Assembly (NCBI GenBank): GCA_041918155.1
Contig: JAYRWH010000004.1
Span: 1-64,000, forward strand
DNA: 64,000 bases
From: UBA668 sp041918155
GTDB taxonomy: Bacteria > Actinomycetota > Acidimicrobiia > Acidimicrobiales > Ilumatobacteraceae
Reading direction: 5' to 3'
Shown here: positions 25,519 through 32,993 of the stretch, in pieces
How the letters are laid out: every line of letters begins with the position of its first letter
Position numbering within the stretch: the stretch's first letter is position 1
Notes under the pieces: generated by a model
Seen by the model: only the letters and a program-made list of their open reading frames with translations
Told to the model about the DNA's origin: nothing
Database searches by the model: none
Position numbers and translations under genes: made by a program

Positions 25519-25592
25519 GGAGCGTCCGCGGCCCGTCAGAACCGTCGCCGAGCATGCCCGTGGCGATCACCCGCCGACCGAAGGAGTGCACA

Positions 25593-25835
25593 ATGAAGGT
25601 TCCCCGCCACCTGGCCACCATCTCGATCATCCTCGCCGCAGCGCTGACGCTCTCCGCGTGCGCCGACGCACAGGACAAGCCGACCTCGACGACCACCGAT
25701 CCGATGATGACCGGCACCACCGATCCGATGATGACCGGCACCACCGATCCGATGATGACCGGCACCACTCATCCGATGATGACCGGCACTACCGATCCGA
25801 TGATGGACCACTCCACGACCACGACCGGGGGCTGA
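25593..25835 (+). CDS. Met-rich octapeptide-repeat lipoprotein
   Basis: 80 residues. Signal peptide with lipobox LTLSAC, giving a lipid-anchored surface protein. The mature part is almost wholly T-D-P-M-M-T-G-T repeats: four full copies, one with His for Asp, then a truncated copy and a Thr-rich tail. Ten Met occur in five MM pairs. Start at ATG 25593 with AAGGAG seven bases upstream; an ATG at 25554 is a less likely alternative. Met pairs could bind Cu(I) or act as a sink for oxidants. It is divergent from the two-component operon across a shared 144-base region. Confidence 0.85.
   Translation: MKVPRHLATISIILAAALTLSACADAQDKPTSTTTDPMMTGTTDPMMTGTTDPMMTGTTHPMMTGTTDPMMDHSTTTTGG
25695..25814 (+). 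repeat. 24-bp tandem repeat inside the Met-rich lipoprotein gene
   Basis: Units at 25695, 25719, 25743 and 25767, with a partial unit at 25791. The first three are nearly identical at the DNA level, which implies recent expansion. Period 24 keeps the reading frame, so copy number can vary without frameshift. Confidence 0.95.
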
Positions 25836-25878
25836 ACGCGGTGGTGTGGCGCTGATGTGAGCGGAGCAACCCGGCGGC

Positions 25879-27147
25879 TCAGCGAGCTGCGATGGGGACG
25901 TAATCACGCACGTCCGCGCCGGTGTACCACTGGCGCGGACGGCTGATCTTCTGGTCCTTGTCGGCCAACAGCTCCTGCCAGTGCGCCAGCCAGCCGACCG
26001 TACGCGGAATGGCGAACAGCACGGTGAACATGGCCACCGGGAAGCCCAGTGCCTGGTAGATGAGCCCCGAGTAGAAGTCCACGTTCGGGTACAGCTTGCG
26101 ATCGACGAAGTACGGGTCACTGAGTGCGGTCTCTTCGAGCTTCAGCGCGATGTCCAGCAGCGGGTTCTTGCCCGTGACCTCGAACACCTCGTAGGCGGTC
26201 TTCTTGATGATCGTGGCCCGCGGGTCGAAGTTCTTGTACACACGGTGGCCGAAGCCCATCAGGCGGCTGCCCTTGCCGCTCTTCACCTCTTCGATGAATG
26301 CGGGCACATTGTCGATGTGCCCGATGTCCTGCAGCATGCGTACGACGGCTTCGTTGGCGCCACCGTGCAGCGGACCATACAGCGCGGACGCAGCTGCCGC
26401 AGCCGACGTGTAGGGATCGGCGTGGCTGCTACCGACGACGCGCATCGCCGTGGTGCCACAGTTCTGCTCGTGATCGGCGTGGAGGATGAACAGCACGTCC
26501 ATCGCCCGTTCGAGACGCGGGTCGACGTTGTAGTCGCCCACCTTCCACATCATGTTGAGGAAGTTGGCCGGGAACGACAGATCGTTGTCCGGGTACACGA
26601 ACGGAAGGCCCATCGAGAAGCGGTAGCACATCGCCGCCAGCGTGGGGGTCTTGGCGATGAGGCGCAGGATCTGCTTGTCCCGGCTGGCCTGGTCGTGGAT
26701 GTCCTTGGCATCGTTGTAGAACGTGCCGAGGGCGGCGAGCGAGCTGACGAGCATGCCCATCGGATGAGCGTCGTAGTGGAACCCATCGACGAAGCGCTTG
26801 CGCATGTTCTCGTGGATGAACGTGTGGTTGGTGACGTCGTTCTTCCACTGCGCGAGCTGCTGGGCGTCGGGCAGGTTGCCGTTGAGCAGCAGGTAGGCAA
26901 CCTCGAGGTACGTGCTGCGCTCGGCGAGCTGCTCGATCGGGTAGCCGCGGTAGCGCAGGACACCGTTGTCGCCATCGAGGTAGGTGATCGCACTCTTGCA
27001 AGCGGCGGTCTGCATGTAGGCCGGGTCGTAGATGAACAGCGACGGATCGAGCTCGCGTACGGCGCTGGCGGGGAACACCCCACCTTCGATGGGGACCGTG
27101 ACGGTTTTGCCGGTGCGATCGTCGGTGATGGTGATGGTGTCGGGCAT
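25879..27147 (-). CDS. gltA: Citrate synthase
   Basis: 422 residues, the length of the hexameric type II bacterial enzymes. Condenses acetyl-CoA and oxaloacetate at entry to the TCA cycle. The start region TGKTVTVPIEGGVFPASAV is typical. Catalytic His and Asp motifs are HADHEQNCGTTAMRVVGS, GPLHGGANEAV, MGFGHRVYKNFDPRA and the C-terminal FTVLFAIPRTVGWLAHW. GAAGGGAA precedes the ATG. On the same strand as the carboxyltransferase gene upstream, 95 bases apart, with its own promoter-like box. Confidence 0.97.
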   Translation of the reverse strand: MPDTITITDDRTGKTVTVPIEGGVFPASAVRELDPSLFIYDPAYMQTAACKSAITYLDGDNGVLRYRGYPIEQLAERSTYLEVAYLLLNGNLPDAQQLAQWKNDVTNHTFIHENMRKRFVDGFHYDAHPMGMLVSSLAALGTFYNDAKDIHDQASRDKQILRLIAKTPTLAAMCYRFSMGLPFVYPDNDLSFPANFLNMMWKVGDYNVDPRLERAMDVLFILHADHEQNCGTTAMRVVGSSHADPYTSAAAAASALYGPLHGGANEAVVRMLQDIGHIDNVPAFIEEVKSGKGSRLMGFGHRVYKNFDPRATIIKKTAYEVFEVTGKNPLLDIALKLEETALSDPYFVDRKLYPNVDFYSGLIYQALGFPVAMFTVLFAIPRTVGWLAHWQELLADKDQKISRPRQWYTGADVRDYVPIAAR

Positions 27148-27178
27148 GTTGTTCCCTTCGGCGACACGATGATGCAGA

Positions 27179-27210
27179 CGGGGGCTTTTGTCCCCCGGCT
27201 GTCGACAATA
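27179..27210 (-). promoter_or_regulatory. gltA promoter box and leader hairpin
   Basis: TATTGT (27210-27205, minus strand) is a -10-like box. Just downstream CGGGGG and CCCCCG (27197-27192 and 27184-27179) form a six-pair hairpin with a seven-base loop in the leader. The significance is uncertain. Confidence 0.35.
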
Positions 27211-27242
27211 GCGGCGGATACGCGAGTACCCCTAACGAACGT

Positions 27243-28586
27243 TCAGAGCGGGGTGTTGTCGTGGGGGCGCGGTTGGATGCGCTCGCGCTTGTCGATGAGC
27301 ATCCGCAACGCCTCGCCGATGATCTGGCGCGTCTCGGCCGGCTCGACGACGGCGTCGATGTAACCGCGGTCCGCAGCGATGTACGGGTTCAGCAGGCGCT
27401 CGGCGTAATCGGCCTCGAACGCGGCCCGCTCTTCGGGCGTGGCTCGGCGCTGCAGGATCGCTGCGGCCTGCCCGGCGCCCATCACGGCGAGCTCTGCCCA
27501 CGGCCATGCCAGGCACAGGTCGTTGCCCATCTTCTTGGAGTCCATGACGATGTAAGCGCCGCCGTAGCTCTTACGGAGGATCACACAGATGCGCGGCACC
27601 GTGGCCCGCCCGTAGGCGAACACGAGTTGGGCGCCGTGGCGGATCATGCCGCGCCACTCGAGATCCTTGCCCGGATAGAAGCCGGGGGTGTCGACGAGCG
27701 TGAGCACCGGCAGGTTGAAGGCGTCGCACATCGAGACGAACCGGGCCGCCTTCTGCGACGCCGGGATGTCGAGCGTGCCGGCAAGGGCGAGTGGCTGGTT
27801 GGCGACCACGCCGATCGGCATGCCGCCGATGGTCGTGAGCGCGGTGACGACATTGGTTGCCCAGCGCGGACGCAGGTCGAGCAGCTCACCGTCGTCGGCG
27901 AGGGCGCGGATGACTGCACGCACGTCGTAGCTACCCGTGGATGAAGCCGGAATCAGCGTGCCGGCCTCGGGTGTGGGGCGCTCGATCTCGTCGTCGGTGG
28001 GCCACATCGGCGGCTCTTCGTCGTTGTTCTGCGGGAAGTAGGCGAGCAGCGTCATCGCTGCCTCGATGGCACCTTCCAGGTCGGCGGCCACCAACGTGGT
28101 GGCGCCGCTGTAGCGGGCGTGCGCCGCAGCACCACCCAACTCGTCGTTGTCGATGGGGACACCGGTGAACTCGGTGACCATGGTCGGGCCGCTGACGAAC
28201 GCGTACGAACCCTCGACCATCACCACATGGTCGGCGATGCCGAGCAGGAGGGCGGGGCCCGACACCGCGGGGCCGTCGACGATCAGGATCGTCGGCACCA
28301 CGCCGGAGCAGTCGGTGAGGGCCCTTGCTGCGCGCCCCCAACCATGGAGCGCGGCGAAACCCTCGACGATGTCGGCGCCGCTGGAGCGGATGATGCCGAG
28401 GAGCGGGATGCGCTTGGTGAGGGCGGTGGCGGCGGCGGTCTCGATCACCGAGGACGACGAACTGGTGAGCGCCCCCCGGTGGGTACTCGCGTCCACCTCC
28501 ACCCAGACGACTTCGCGGTCGTCGATGGTGCGAACGTCGGCGCGCACCGAACCGGGCACTCTGCTGCGGAGGGCGATGTCGACCAT
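27243..28586 (-). CDS. Acyl-CoA carboxylase carboxyltransferase (beta) subunit, short form
   Basis: 447 residues against about 510-550 for AccD/PccB. Both crotonase-like halves are present. The N-half has TLIVDGPAVSGPALLLGIAD-like wording (VDGPAVSGPALLLG). The C-half has LVDTPGFYPGKDLEWRGMIR, RKSYGGAYIVMDSK, WPWAELAVMGAGQAA and RGYIDAVVEPAETR. The usual N-terminal 60-80 residues, with the RERIDLLLDPGSF motif, are missing. No biotin carboxylase gene lies nearby, so the partner is encoded elsewhere. A TAGTCT box ends seven bases before the ATG, indicating a leaderless start. Confidence 0.87.
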   Translation of the reverse strand: MVDIALRSRVPGSVRADVRTIDDREVVWVEVDASTHRGALTSSSSSVIETAAATALTKRIPLLGIIRSSGADIVEGFAALHGWGRAARALTDCSGVVPTILIVDGPAVSGPALLLGIADHVVMVEGSYAFVSGPTMVTEFTGVPIDNDELGGAAAHARYSGATTLVAADLEGAIEAAMTLLAYFPQNNDEEPPMWPTDDEIERPTPEAGTLIPASSTGSYDVRAVIRALADDGELLDLRPRWATNVVTALTTIGGMPIGVVANQPLALAGTLDIPASQKAARFVSMCDAFNLPVLTLVDTPGFYPGKDLEWRGMIRHGAQLVFAYGRATVPRICVILRKSYGGAYIVMDSKKMGNDLCLAWPWAELAVMGAGQAAAILQRRATPEERAAFEADYAERLLNPYIAADRGYIDAVVEPAETRQIIGEALRMLIDKRERIQPRPHDNTPL

Positions 28587-28593
28587 CGGGAAG

Positions 28594-28620
28594 AGACTAG
28601 ACAGCGCGGCCGGTGGTCAA
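28594..28620 (-). promoter_or_regulatory. Leaderless promoter of the carboxyltransferase gene
   Basis: TAGTCT (28599-28594) ends seven bases before the ATG. TTGACC (28620-28615) lies 15 bases upstream, a slightly short spacer. Confidence 0.5.
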
Positions 28621-29535
28621 TGCGTCCGGGCCGACGTGCACGCCCGGCTGATCAAGGCCTTGGGTGGCGATCACGTCACGGAGCACCGCGAGTAGGGCCC
28701 TCGTGGGGGCGCCGGGAGCCGGCCGGCGGCGCTGCACCCAACCGACGACGCGTCGGGGCAGTTCGGGCACGCTGACGCGGGCGTAATCGGCCTTCAGCCA
28801 ACGTGGGACCGCGGTGGCCGGCACGATCGTCGCGCCGAAGCCCTCGAACGCAAGCGAGGTGAGCAGACGCACCCCATCGATTTCCACCTGGGTCTGCAAC
28901 TCCACACCGGCACTGATCGCGGCCCGGTCGATGACCCGGCGCAGGCCCGTGCCGCGTGGCGGCAACATCAGCGGCTCGGCGGCGAGTTCGGCAACGGCCA
29001 CCGACTCGCGCCCGGCGAGGTGGTGGCTGGTGTGCACGAGGAGCACGAGATCCTCGGCGAACAAGGGCTCGACCTCCACTTCGGGGTCGTCGACGGGCAA
29101 GTGCACCATCGCGGCGTCGATGTGGCCGGCGAGCAGGCGGGGAAGCAAGTTCGTGGTGTTGCCCTCGTGCACCGTGATGTGCACGAGCGGATGCTGCTGG
29201 GCGAGGTGGGTGAGCAGTGTGGGCAACATCCAACGTGCCGTGGTGCCGATCACCCCGAGCCGGGTGTCGCCGCGGACCTCGTCACCGCGCGAAGCCATCT
29301 CCGCCGTGATGTCGTCGAGTTCGTGCAGAATCCGCCTGGCGCGCTCGACGACGACGGCACCGTCGTCGGTGAGCATGCCGCGCTGGCGGTCGATGAGGAT
29401 GACACCGAGTTCGCGCTCGAGCCGGGCGATGTGGCCGCTGACATTGGACTGCACCGTGTAGAGCGCTCGGGCGGCGGCCGAGAACGACCCGTGGTCGGCG
29501 ATGGCGACGAGGGTGTTGAGCTGCCGAAGGTCCAT
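28597..29535 (-). CDS. LysR-family transcriptional regulator
   Basis: 312 residues. The HTH is MDLRQLNTLVAIADHGSF followed by SAAARALYTVQSNVSGHIARLE, the standard LysR N-terminus, which fixes the start at ATG 29535. The effector domain (residues about 95-290) has the two-lobe periplasmic-binding fold, e.g. GDTRLGVIGTTARWMLP and LTSLAFEGFGATIVPA. It overlaps no neighbour but its end lies just upstream of the carboxyltransferase start. TATCGT lies eight bases before the ATG. A GTAT-N6-ATAC dyad lies just upstream, consistent with autoregulation. Target genes unknown. Confidence 0.92.
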   Translation of the reverse strand: MDLRQLNTLVAIADHGSFSAAARALYTVQSNVSGHIARLERELGVILIDRQRGMLTDDGAVVVERARRILHELDDITAEMASRGDEVRGDTRLGVIGTTARWMLPTLLTHLAQQHPLVHITVHEGNTTNLLPRLLAGHIDAAMVHLPVDDPEVEVEPLFAEDLVLLVHTSHHLAGRESVAVAELAAEPLMLPPRGTGLRRVIDRAAISAGVELQTQVEIDGVRLLTSLAFEGFGATIVPATAVPRWLKADYARVSVPELPRRVVGWVQRRRPAPGAPTRALLAVLRDVIATQGLDQPGVHVGPDALTTGRAV

Positions 29536-29543
29536 CACGAAAA

Positions 29544-29567
29544 ACGATACCGAGTATCCGCGAATAC
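29544..29567 (-). promoter_or_regulatory. LysR promoter box and dyad operator candidate
   Basis: TATCGT (29549-29544) is the -10 box. GTATCCGCGAATAC at 29554-29567 is a dyad (GTAT/ATAC arms), of the T-N11-A kind favoured by LysR proteins. It lies between the LysR gene and the divergent small RNA promoter. Confidence 0.4.
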
Positions 29568-29570
29568 GGC

Positions 29571-29599
29571 TTGGAAGATCCCCAGACTTCGTGCATACT
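29571..29599 (+). promoter_or_regulatory. Promoter of the 6C-like RNA
   Basis: TTGGAA (29571-29576), a 17-base spacer and CATACT (29594-29599). The predicted start is about 29606. Confidence 0.6.
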
Positions 29600-29605
29600 T
29601 TCACA

Positions 29606-29721
29606 TGATCGAAGCGGATCGGCCCCCAACGGTCCGCTCGACAAGAACCCATCAATGCAGTTCCCCCAACTGCATTGGGTTCCAGGTTGAGAGGCCCCGG
29701 CTCCCCCAGCCGGGGCCTTTC
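29606..29721 (+). ncRNA. 6C-like small RNA
   Basis: About 115 bases with no coding signal. Three consecutive hairpins have C-run loops. Stem 1 pairs GCGGATC with GGTCCGC around a loop with five C. Stem 2 pairs AATGCAGTT (29654-29662) with AACTGCATT (29668-29676) around CCCCC. Stem 3 is the terminator, again with a CCCCC loop. The actinobacterial 6C RNA class is defined by stem-loops with C-rich loops and a downstream terminator, so I assign it there. The C runs are five, not six. C-rich loops in this class pair with G-rich ribosome sites of mRNAs. The promoter and terminator both fit. Confidence 0.72.
29693..29720 (+). terminator. Rho-independent terminator of the 6C-like RNA
   Basis: GGCCCCGGCT and AGCCGGGGCC form a perfect ten-pair stem around CCCCC, followed by TTT. 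Confidence 0.85.
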
Positions 29722-29762
29722 CCGTTGACACGACCGGTCCCGGGCCATCGCGGTTTCATGGG

Positions 29763-29768
29763 TACAGT
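29763..29768 (+). promoter_or_regulatory. -10 box of a leaderless promoter
   Basis: TACAGT ends six bases before the ATG at 29775. Confidence 0.45.
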
Positions 29769-29774
29769 GCGTCC

Positions 29775-31214
29775 ATGACCACGGCATCCGGCGCCGCCTT
29801 CTTCGACCTCGACCGCACCCTGTTGGCGGGTGCCTCCGGTGAGGTGTTCGCCGAGGCAATGCGCGCCGCGGGTATCGGCGGCAGCGCGCTGCCCGGCGAG
29901 CGCCTGCTCTTCAAGCTGTTCAACACCATCGGCGAGACCCTGCCCTCGATGGCGATCGCCCGCCAGGCCGTGGCGATGGCCAAGGGTCACCCGCAGTCGG
30001 CGGTGCGCGCCGCAGCGGCTGAGGTGGCACCGCGACTCGCAGCCATGGTGCAGCCACTCGCCGCGCCACTGTTCGCCGAGCACCGCGCCGCCGGGCGCCA
30101 GGTGGTGCTCGCCACCACCACGCCCTACGACCTGGTGAAGCCGCTGGCCGACCTGCTCGGCCTCGATGACGTGATCGCGACCCGTCACCACGTCCACAAC
30201 GATGGCACCTATACCGGCACGCTCGACGGGCCATTCGCGTGGAGCGCGGGCAAGCTCGCCGCGGTGAAGGAGTGGGCCGCCGCGCACGATGTCGAGCTCG
30301 CCGATTCGTACGCCTATTCCGACAGCGTCTACGACGCGCCGCTGCTCTCCGCGGTCGGTCACCCGTTCGTGGTGAACCCCGACCCGCGCATGGCGCTGCT
30401 GGCAGCGACGCGTCGGTGGCCGACCATCGATTTGGCATCAGCGGCCGGCGCGGGTATGGCCAAGATCCCGGTGGTGAACCTGGAGCTGCAGCGGGTGGCG
30501 CTCAGCTTCGTTCACCCGTTGCTGTTCCCCTACGCCAAGTTCCGCATCAGTGGGGTCGAGAACATCCCCGTGGAAGGGCAGGCGATCGTCGTCGGCAACC
30601 ATCGCAGCTACTTCGACCCCGTGGCAGTCGCGATGGCGATCGCCCGCACCAACCGCATGGTGCGCTTCCTCGGCAAGAAAGAGGTGTTCGATGCCCCCGT
30701 GGTGGGCCAGATCGCCGCCGCCATGGGTGGAATCCGTGTCGACCGGGGCACAGGCGACGACACCCCGTTGCTCGCCGCCGCCGAAGCCTTGAACGCCGGC
30801 GATCTGGTGGCGATGATGCCCCAGGGCACCATCCCGCGCGGGAGGGCGTTCTACGAGCCGGTGCTCAAGGGTCGCTGGGGTGCGGCCCGTCTGGCCGCGA
30901 TGACGAAGGCACCCGTGATCCCCGTGGGCCTCTGGGGCACCGAGCGCGTGTGGCCGCGGTCGGCGCGACTGCCGAACGTGCTGAACGTGTTCAACCCGCC
31001 GACGATCACGGTCACCGTGGGTGCGCCCGTCAAGCTGGCACATCGCAGCCCCGACGCCGACACGAAGCGGATCATGAAGGCGATCATGGATCTCTTGCCG
31101 CCCGAAGCCCACGAGCGCCACGAGCCGACGGCCGAAGAGATTGCCAGGGCGCTGCCCGCCGGCGTCACCGAGGACCGTGGCAACGAGGGATCGCGCCGCC
31201 CCGGCACGGACTGA
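29775..31214 (+). CDS. HAD-IB phosphatase fused to PlsC acyltransferase
   Basis: 479 residues in two domains. Residues 1-220 form a SerB-like HAD domain: nucleophile FFDLDRTLLAG, LATTTPYDLV, and YSDSVYDAPLLSAVG near the end. Residues 240-430 form a PlsC domain with GNHRSYFDPV (H-x4-D) and motif III MPQGTIPRGRAFYEP, where the usual Glu of E-G-T is Gln. The mycobacterial Rv2483c-type PlsC has the same fusion. It may couple lysophosphatidate acylation with dephosphorylation, which is inference. It has a leaderless start after TACAGT. Confidence 0.9.
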   Translation: MTTASGAAFFDLDRTLLAGASGEVFAEAMRAAGIGGSALPGERLLFKLFNTIGETLPSMAIARQAVAMAKGHPQSAVRAAAAEVAPRLAAMVQPLAAPLFAEHRAAGRQVVLATTTPYDLVKPLADLLGLDDVIATRHHVHNDGTYTGTLDGPFAWSAGKLAAVKEWAAAHDVELADSYAYSDSVYDAPLLSAVGHPFVVNPDPRMALLAATRRWPTIDLASAAGAGMAKIPVVNLELQRVALSFVHPLLFPYAKFRISGVENIPVEGQAIVVGNHRSYFDPVAVAMAIARTNRMVRFLGKKEVFDAPVVGQIAAAMGGIRVDRGTGDDTPLLAAAEALNAGDLVAMMPQGTIPRGRAFYEPVLKGRWGAARLAAMTKAPVIPVGLWGTERVWPRSARLPNVLNVFNPPTITVTVGAPVKLAHRSPDADTKRIMKAIMDLLPPEAHERHEPTAEEIARALPAGVTEDRGNEGSRRPGTD

Positions 31215-31257
31215 GCGACAACGAGTCGTCCGCAGACCCCTCGTCGTTGGTCGGGGC

Positions 31258-32022
31258 TCAGGCCCGCTTCGGCGGACGGGGGACGAACGGGCTCGTGCGG
31301 GCGACGTACTCGGTGTAGCCCTCGCGGCGCTTCACCAGCGACTTCTCCAGCAGGGTCACCCCGCTGACGCGACGCAGGAACAGGCTCATCACCGCCGCAC
31401 CGATCAGGCCCCAGCGCCCGACGGGCACCTCGGCGGCCACGATGGCGATGCCCCACCACACACAGGCGTCGCCGAAGTAGTTCGGGTGGCGGGTGTAGCG
31501 CCACAGGCCCTTGTCCATCACCGTGCCCGTCCTCGCCGGGTCGGCCTTGAAGCGCGCGAGCTGGGCATCGCCGACCGCCTCGAAGAACAGCCCGATCGCC
31601 CACACCGCGACACCGACCCACGCCAGCCACCCGAGGGCAGGGGTGCTGCGCGTCTGGCCCAACTGCACGGGCAATGACACGACGAACATGATCGCACCTT
31701 GCACCGCGAACACCGTGCCGAGGCTGATGAGTCCGAAGCGGGGCCCCCACTGCTTACGCATCGCCTTGTAGCGATAGTCCTCGTCCTTGCCGTGGTTGCG
31801 CCAGAACAGGTAGCCGCTGAGCCGCAGACCCCACACGGTGGTGAGCGCCACGAGCAGGTTCTGGCGTGCGGTGACGCCGTCGTAGCCGAGCCGCACCGCC
31901 CACGCGACGGCGACGAAGCCGAAGCCCCACACGATGTCGACGATGGAGGCGTTCTTCAGGATCAGGCTGATCACCCAGGTGGTGAGCATCAGTGCGGCGA
32001 TCGTGAGGGAGGCGGCGAGCAT
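31258..32022 (-). CDS. DUF1295 / isoprenylcysteine-methyltransferase-like membrane protein
   Basis: 254 residues with about six membrane segments. The conserved C-terminal motif LWRYTRHPNYFGDACVWWGI belongs to the steroid 5-alpha-reductase/ICMT-like fold. The N-half VDIVWGFGFVAVAWAVR and LSGYLFWRNHGKDEDYRY is the DUF1295 signature. Such proteins are probably NADPH reductases or methyltransferases acting on lipids. The ATG overlaps the upstream acyltransferase stop (TGATG), so it is the last gene of a three-gene unit. Confidence 0.9.
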   Translation of the reverse strand: MLAASLTIAALMLTTWVISLILKNASIVDIVWGFGFVAVAWAVRLGYDGVTARQNLLVALTTVWGLRLSGYLFWRNHGKDEDYRYKAMRKQWGPRFGLISLGTVFAVQGAIMFVVSLPVQLGQTRSTPALGWLAWVGVAVWAIGLFFEAVGDAQLARFKADPARTGTVMDKGLWRYTRHPNYFGDACVWWGIAIVAAEVPVGRWGLIGAAVMSLFLRRVSGVTLLEKSLVKRREGYTEYVARTSPFVPRPPKRA

Positions 32023-32993
32023 CAGGCTCCTTCGAGCAGTTGGTGGACGGCGGCGTCGGCGAGCAACCACTGGTCATCGAGCCAGGCGGTGAAATCGTCG
32101 CCGGTGGGAATCCGGTCACGCGGTACGCGCAGGGCGTGGAATCGCACCGGCCGCGGCCGGCGGGCGATGTGGCGCAGGATGCCGGCGAACGTGTCGAGCC
32201 CGTCGAAACCGACGTGCCATGCCACCACCACGTCGGCAGTGGGCGCACCCTCCAGCAACGCGGCGGCGCCCGACGGACGGGGCGGCAGTAGGTGGCGCAG
32301 CGCGGCGAGCTTGGCCGCGCGCTCGGGGTCGCGCTCACCGATGCGAGTGAGCGCTCGCTCGCGCTTGTGGCCGGCGGCGCGGGTGCCCTCGGGGAAGATC
32401 ACCGCGACCTGGTCCGTCCCCAGACCGGCGGCGAGTTCGCGCAGCGAGGCGAGTTCGGCGGACGAGTCGGCGGCATGGCGGTCGAGGAAGTGGTTCGGCA
32501 GGCGGTTGCCGACGATGTCGAGGCACGGGTCGACGAGTAGCTCGCGCTTCAGCACATAGCGCGGGTTCATGCGAGCGACGCTGGTGATCACCCACGCGCT
32601 CACGAGTGAATCGGCCAGGCTGGCGTGACGACAGAGCATGATGGTGGGGCCGGGGGAGAGCGCGCTCGCCTCGGCGGCCTCGATCGTGATGCCGGTGGTG
32701 ACCCTGAGCGCGCTCATCAGCCGTGCCGCCCACCACCGCTGAAGGGCGTACTGGGCCGAATGGCGGCGGGCGCGGCCCACGCACCACAACCCGAACGCGC
32801 CGAGCACACCGCACACCTCCAGCCACGCCCAGCACGTGCCGAACGCGAGCAGACGGGTGGTGGGCAGGCGCGGCCGGCCGCGCACCAGGTCGGCCATCGC
32901 ACTGAGCGGCAGCCACACGGGCATGGCCGCGGCGAGGACGATCGCCAGCAGGAACAGCGTGGGGACGCAGATCAGCCGGCGACGAAGGGTCAT
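32022..32993 (-). CDS. PlsC-family acyltransferase with N-terminal membrane segments
   Basis: 323 residues. Two hydrophobic segments lie within the first 75 residues. The acyltransferase motif is RHASLADS (H-x4-D) near residue 103, followed by the phosphate-site motif FPEGTRAAG near residue 185. A further C-terminal 100 residues (DVVVAWHVGFDGLDTFAG) extend beyond the minimal domain. The ATG overlaps the stop of the F420 oxidoreductase gene upstream (ATGA), and its stop overlaps the DUF1295 start. Substrate unknown. Confidence 0.88.
   Translation of the reverse strand: MTLRRRLICVPTLFLLAIVLAAAMPVWLPLSAMADLVRGRPRLPTTRLLAFGTCWAWLEVCGVLGAFGLWCVGRARRHSAQYALQRWWAARLMSALRVTTGITIEAAEASALSPGPTIMLCRHASLADSLVSAWVITSVARMNPRYVLKRELLVDPCLDIVGNRLPNHFLDRHAADSSAELASLRELAAGLGTDQVAVIFPEGTRAAGHKRERALTRIGERDPERAAKLAALRHLLPPRPSGAAALLEGAPTADVVVAWHVGFDGLDTFAGILRHIARRPRPVRFHALRVPRDRIPTGDDFTAWLDDQWLLADAAVHQLLEGA

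Noticed and set aside
25695..25814. 24-bp repeats as a possible CRISPR or regulatory iteron array
   Set aside because: Contiguous, no spacers, in frame within a gene with signal peptide and ribosome site.
31215..31257. Terminator between the convergent HAD-PlsC and DUF1295 genes
   Set aside because: Only an interrupted CTCGTCGTT/AACGAG match with no continuous stem or T-tract.
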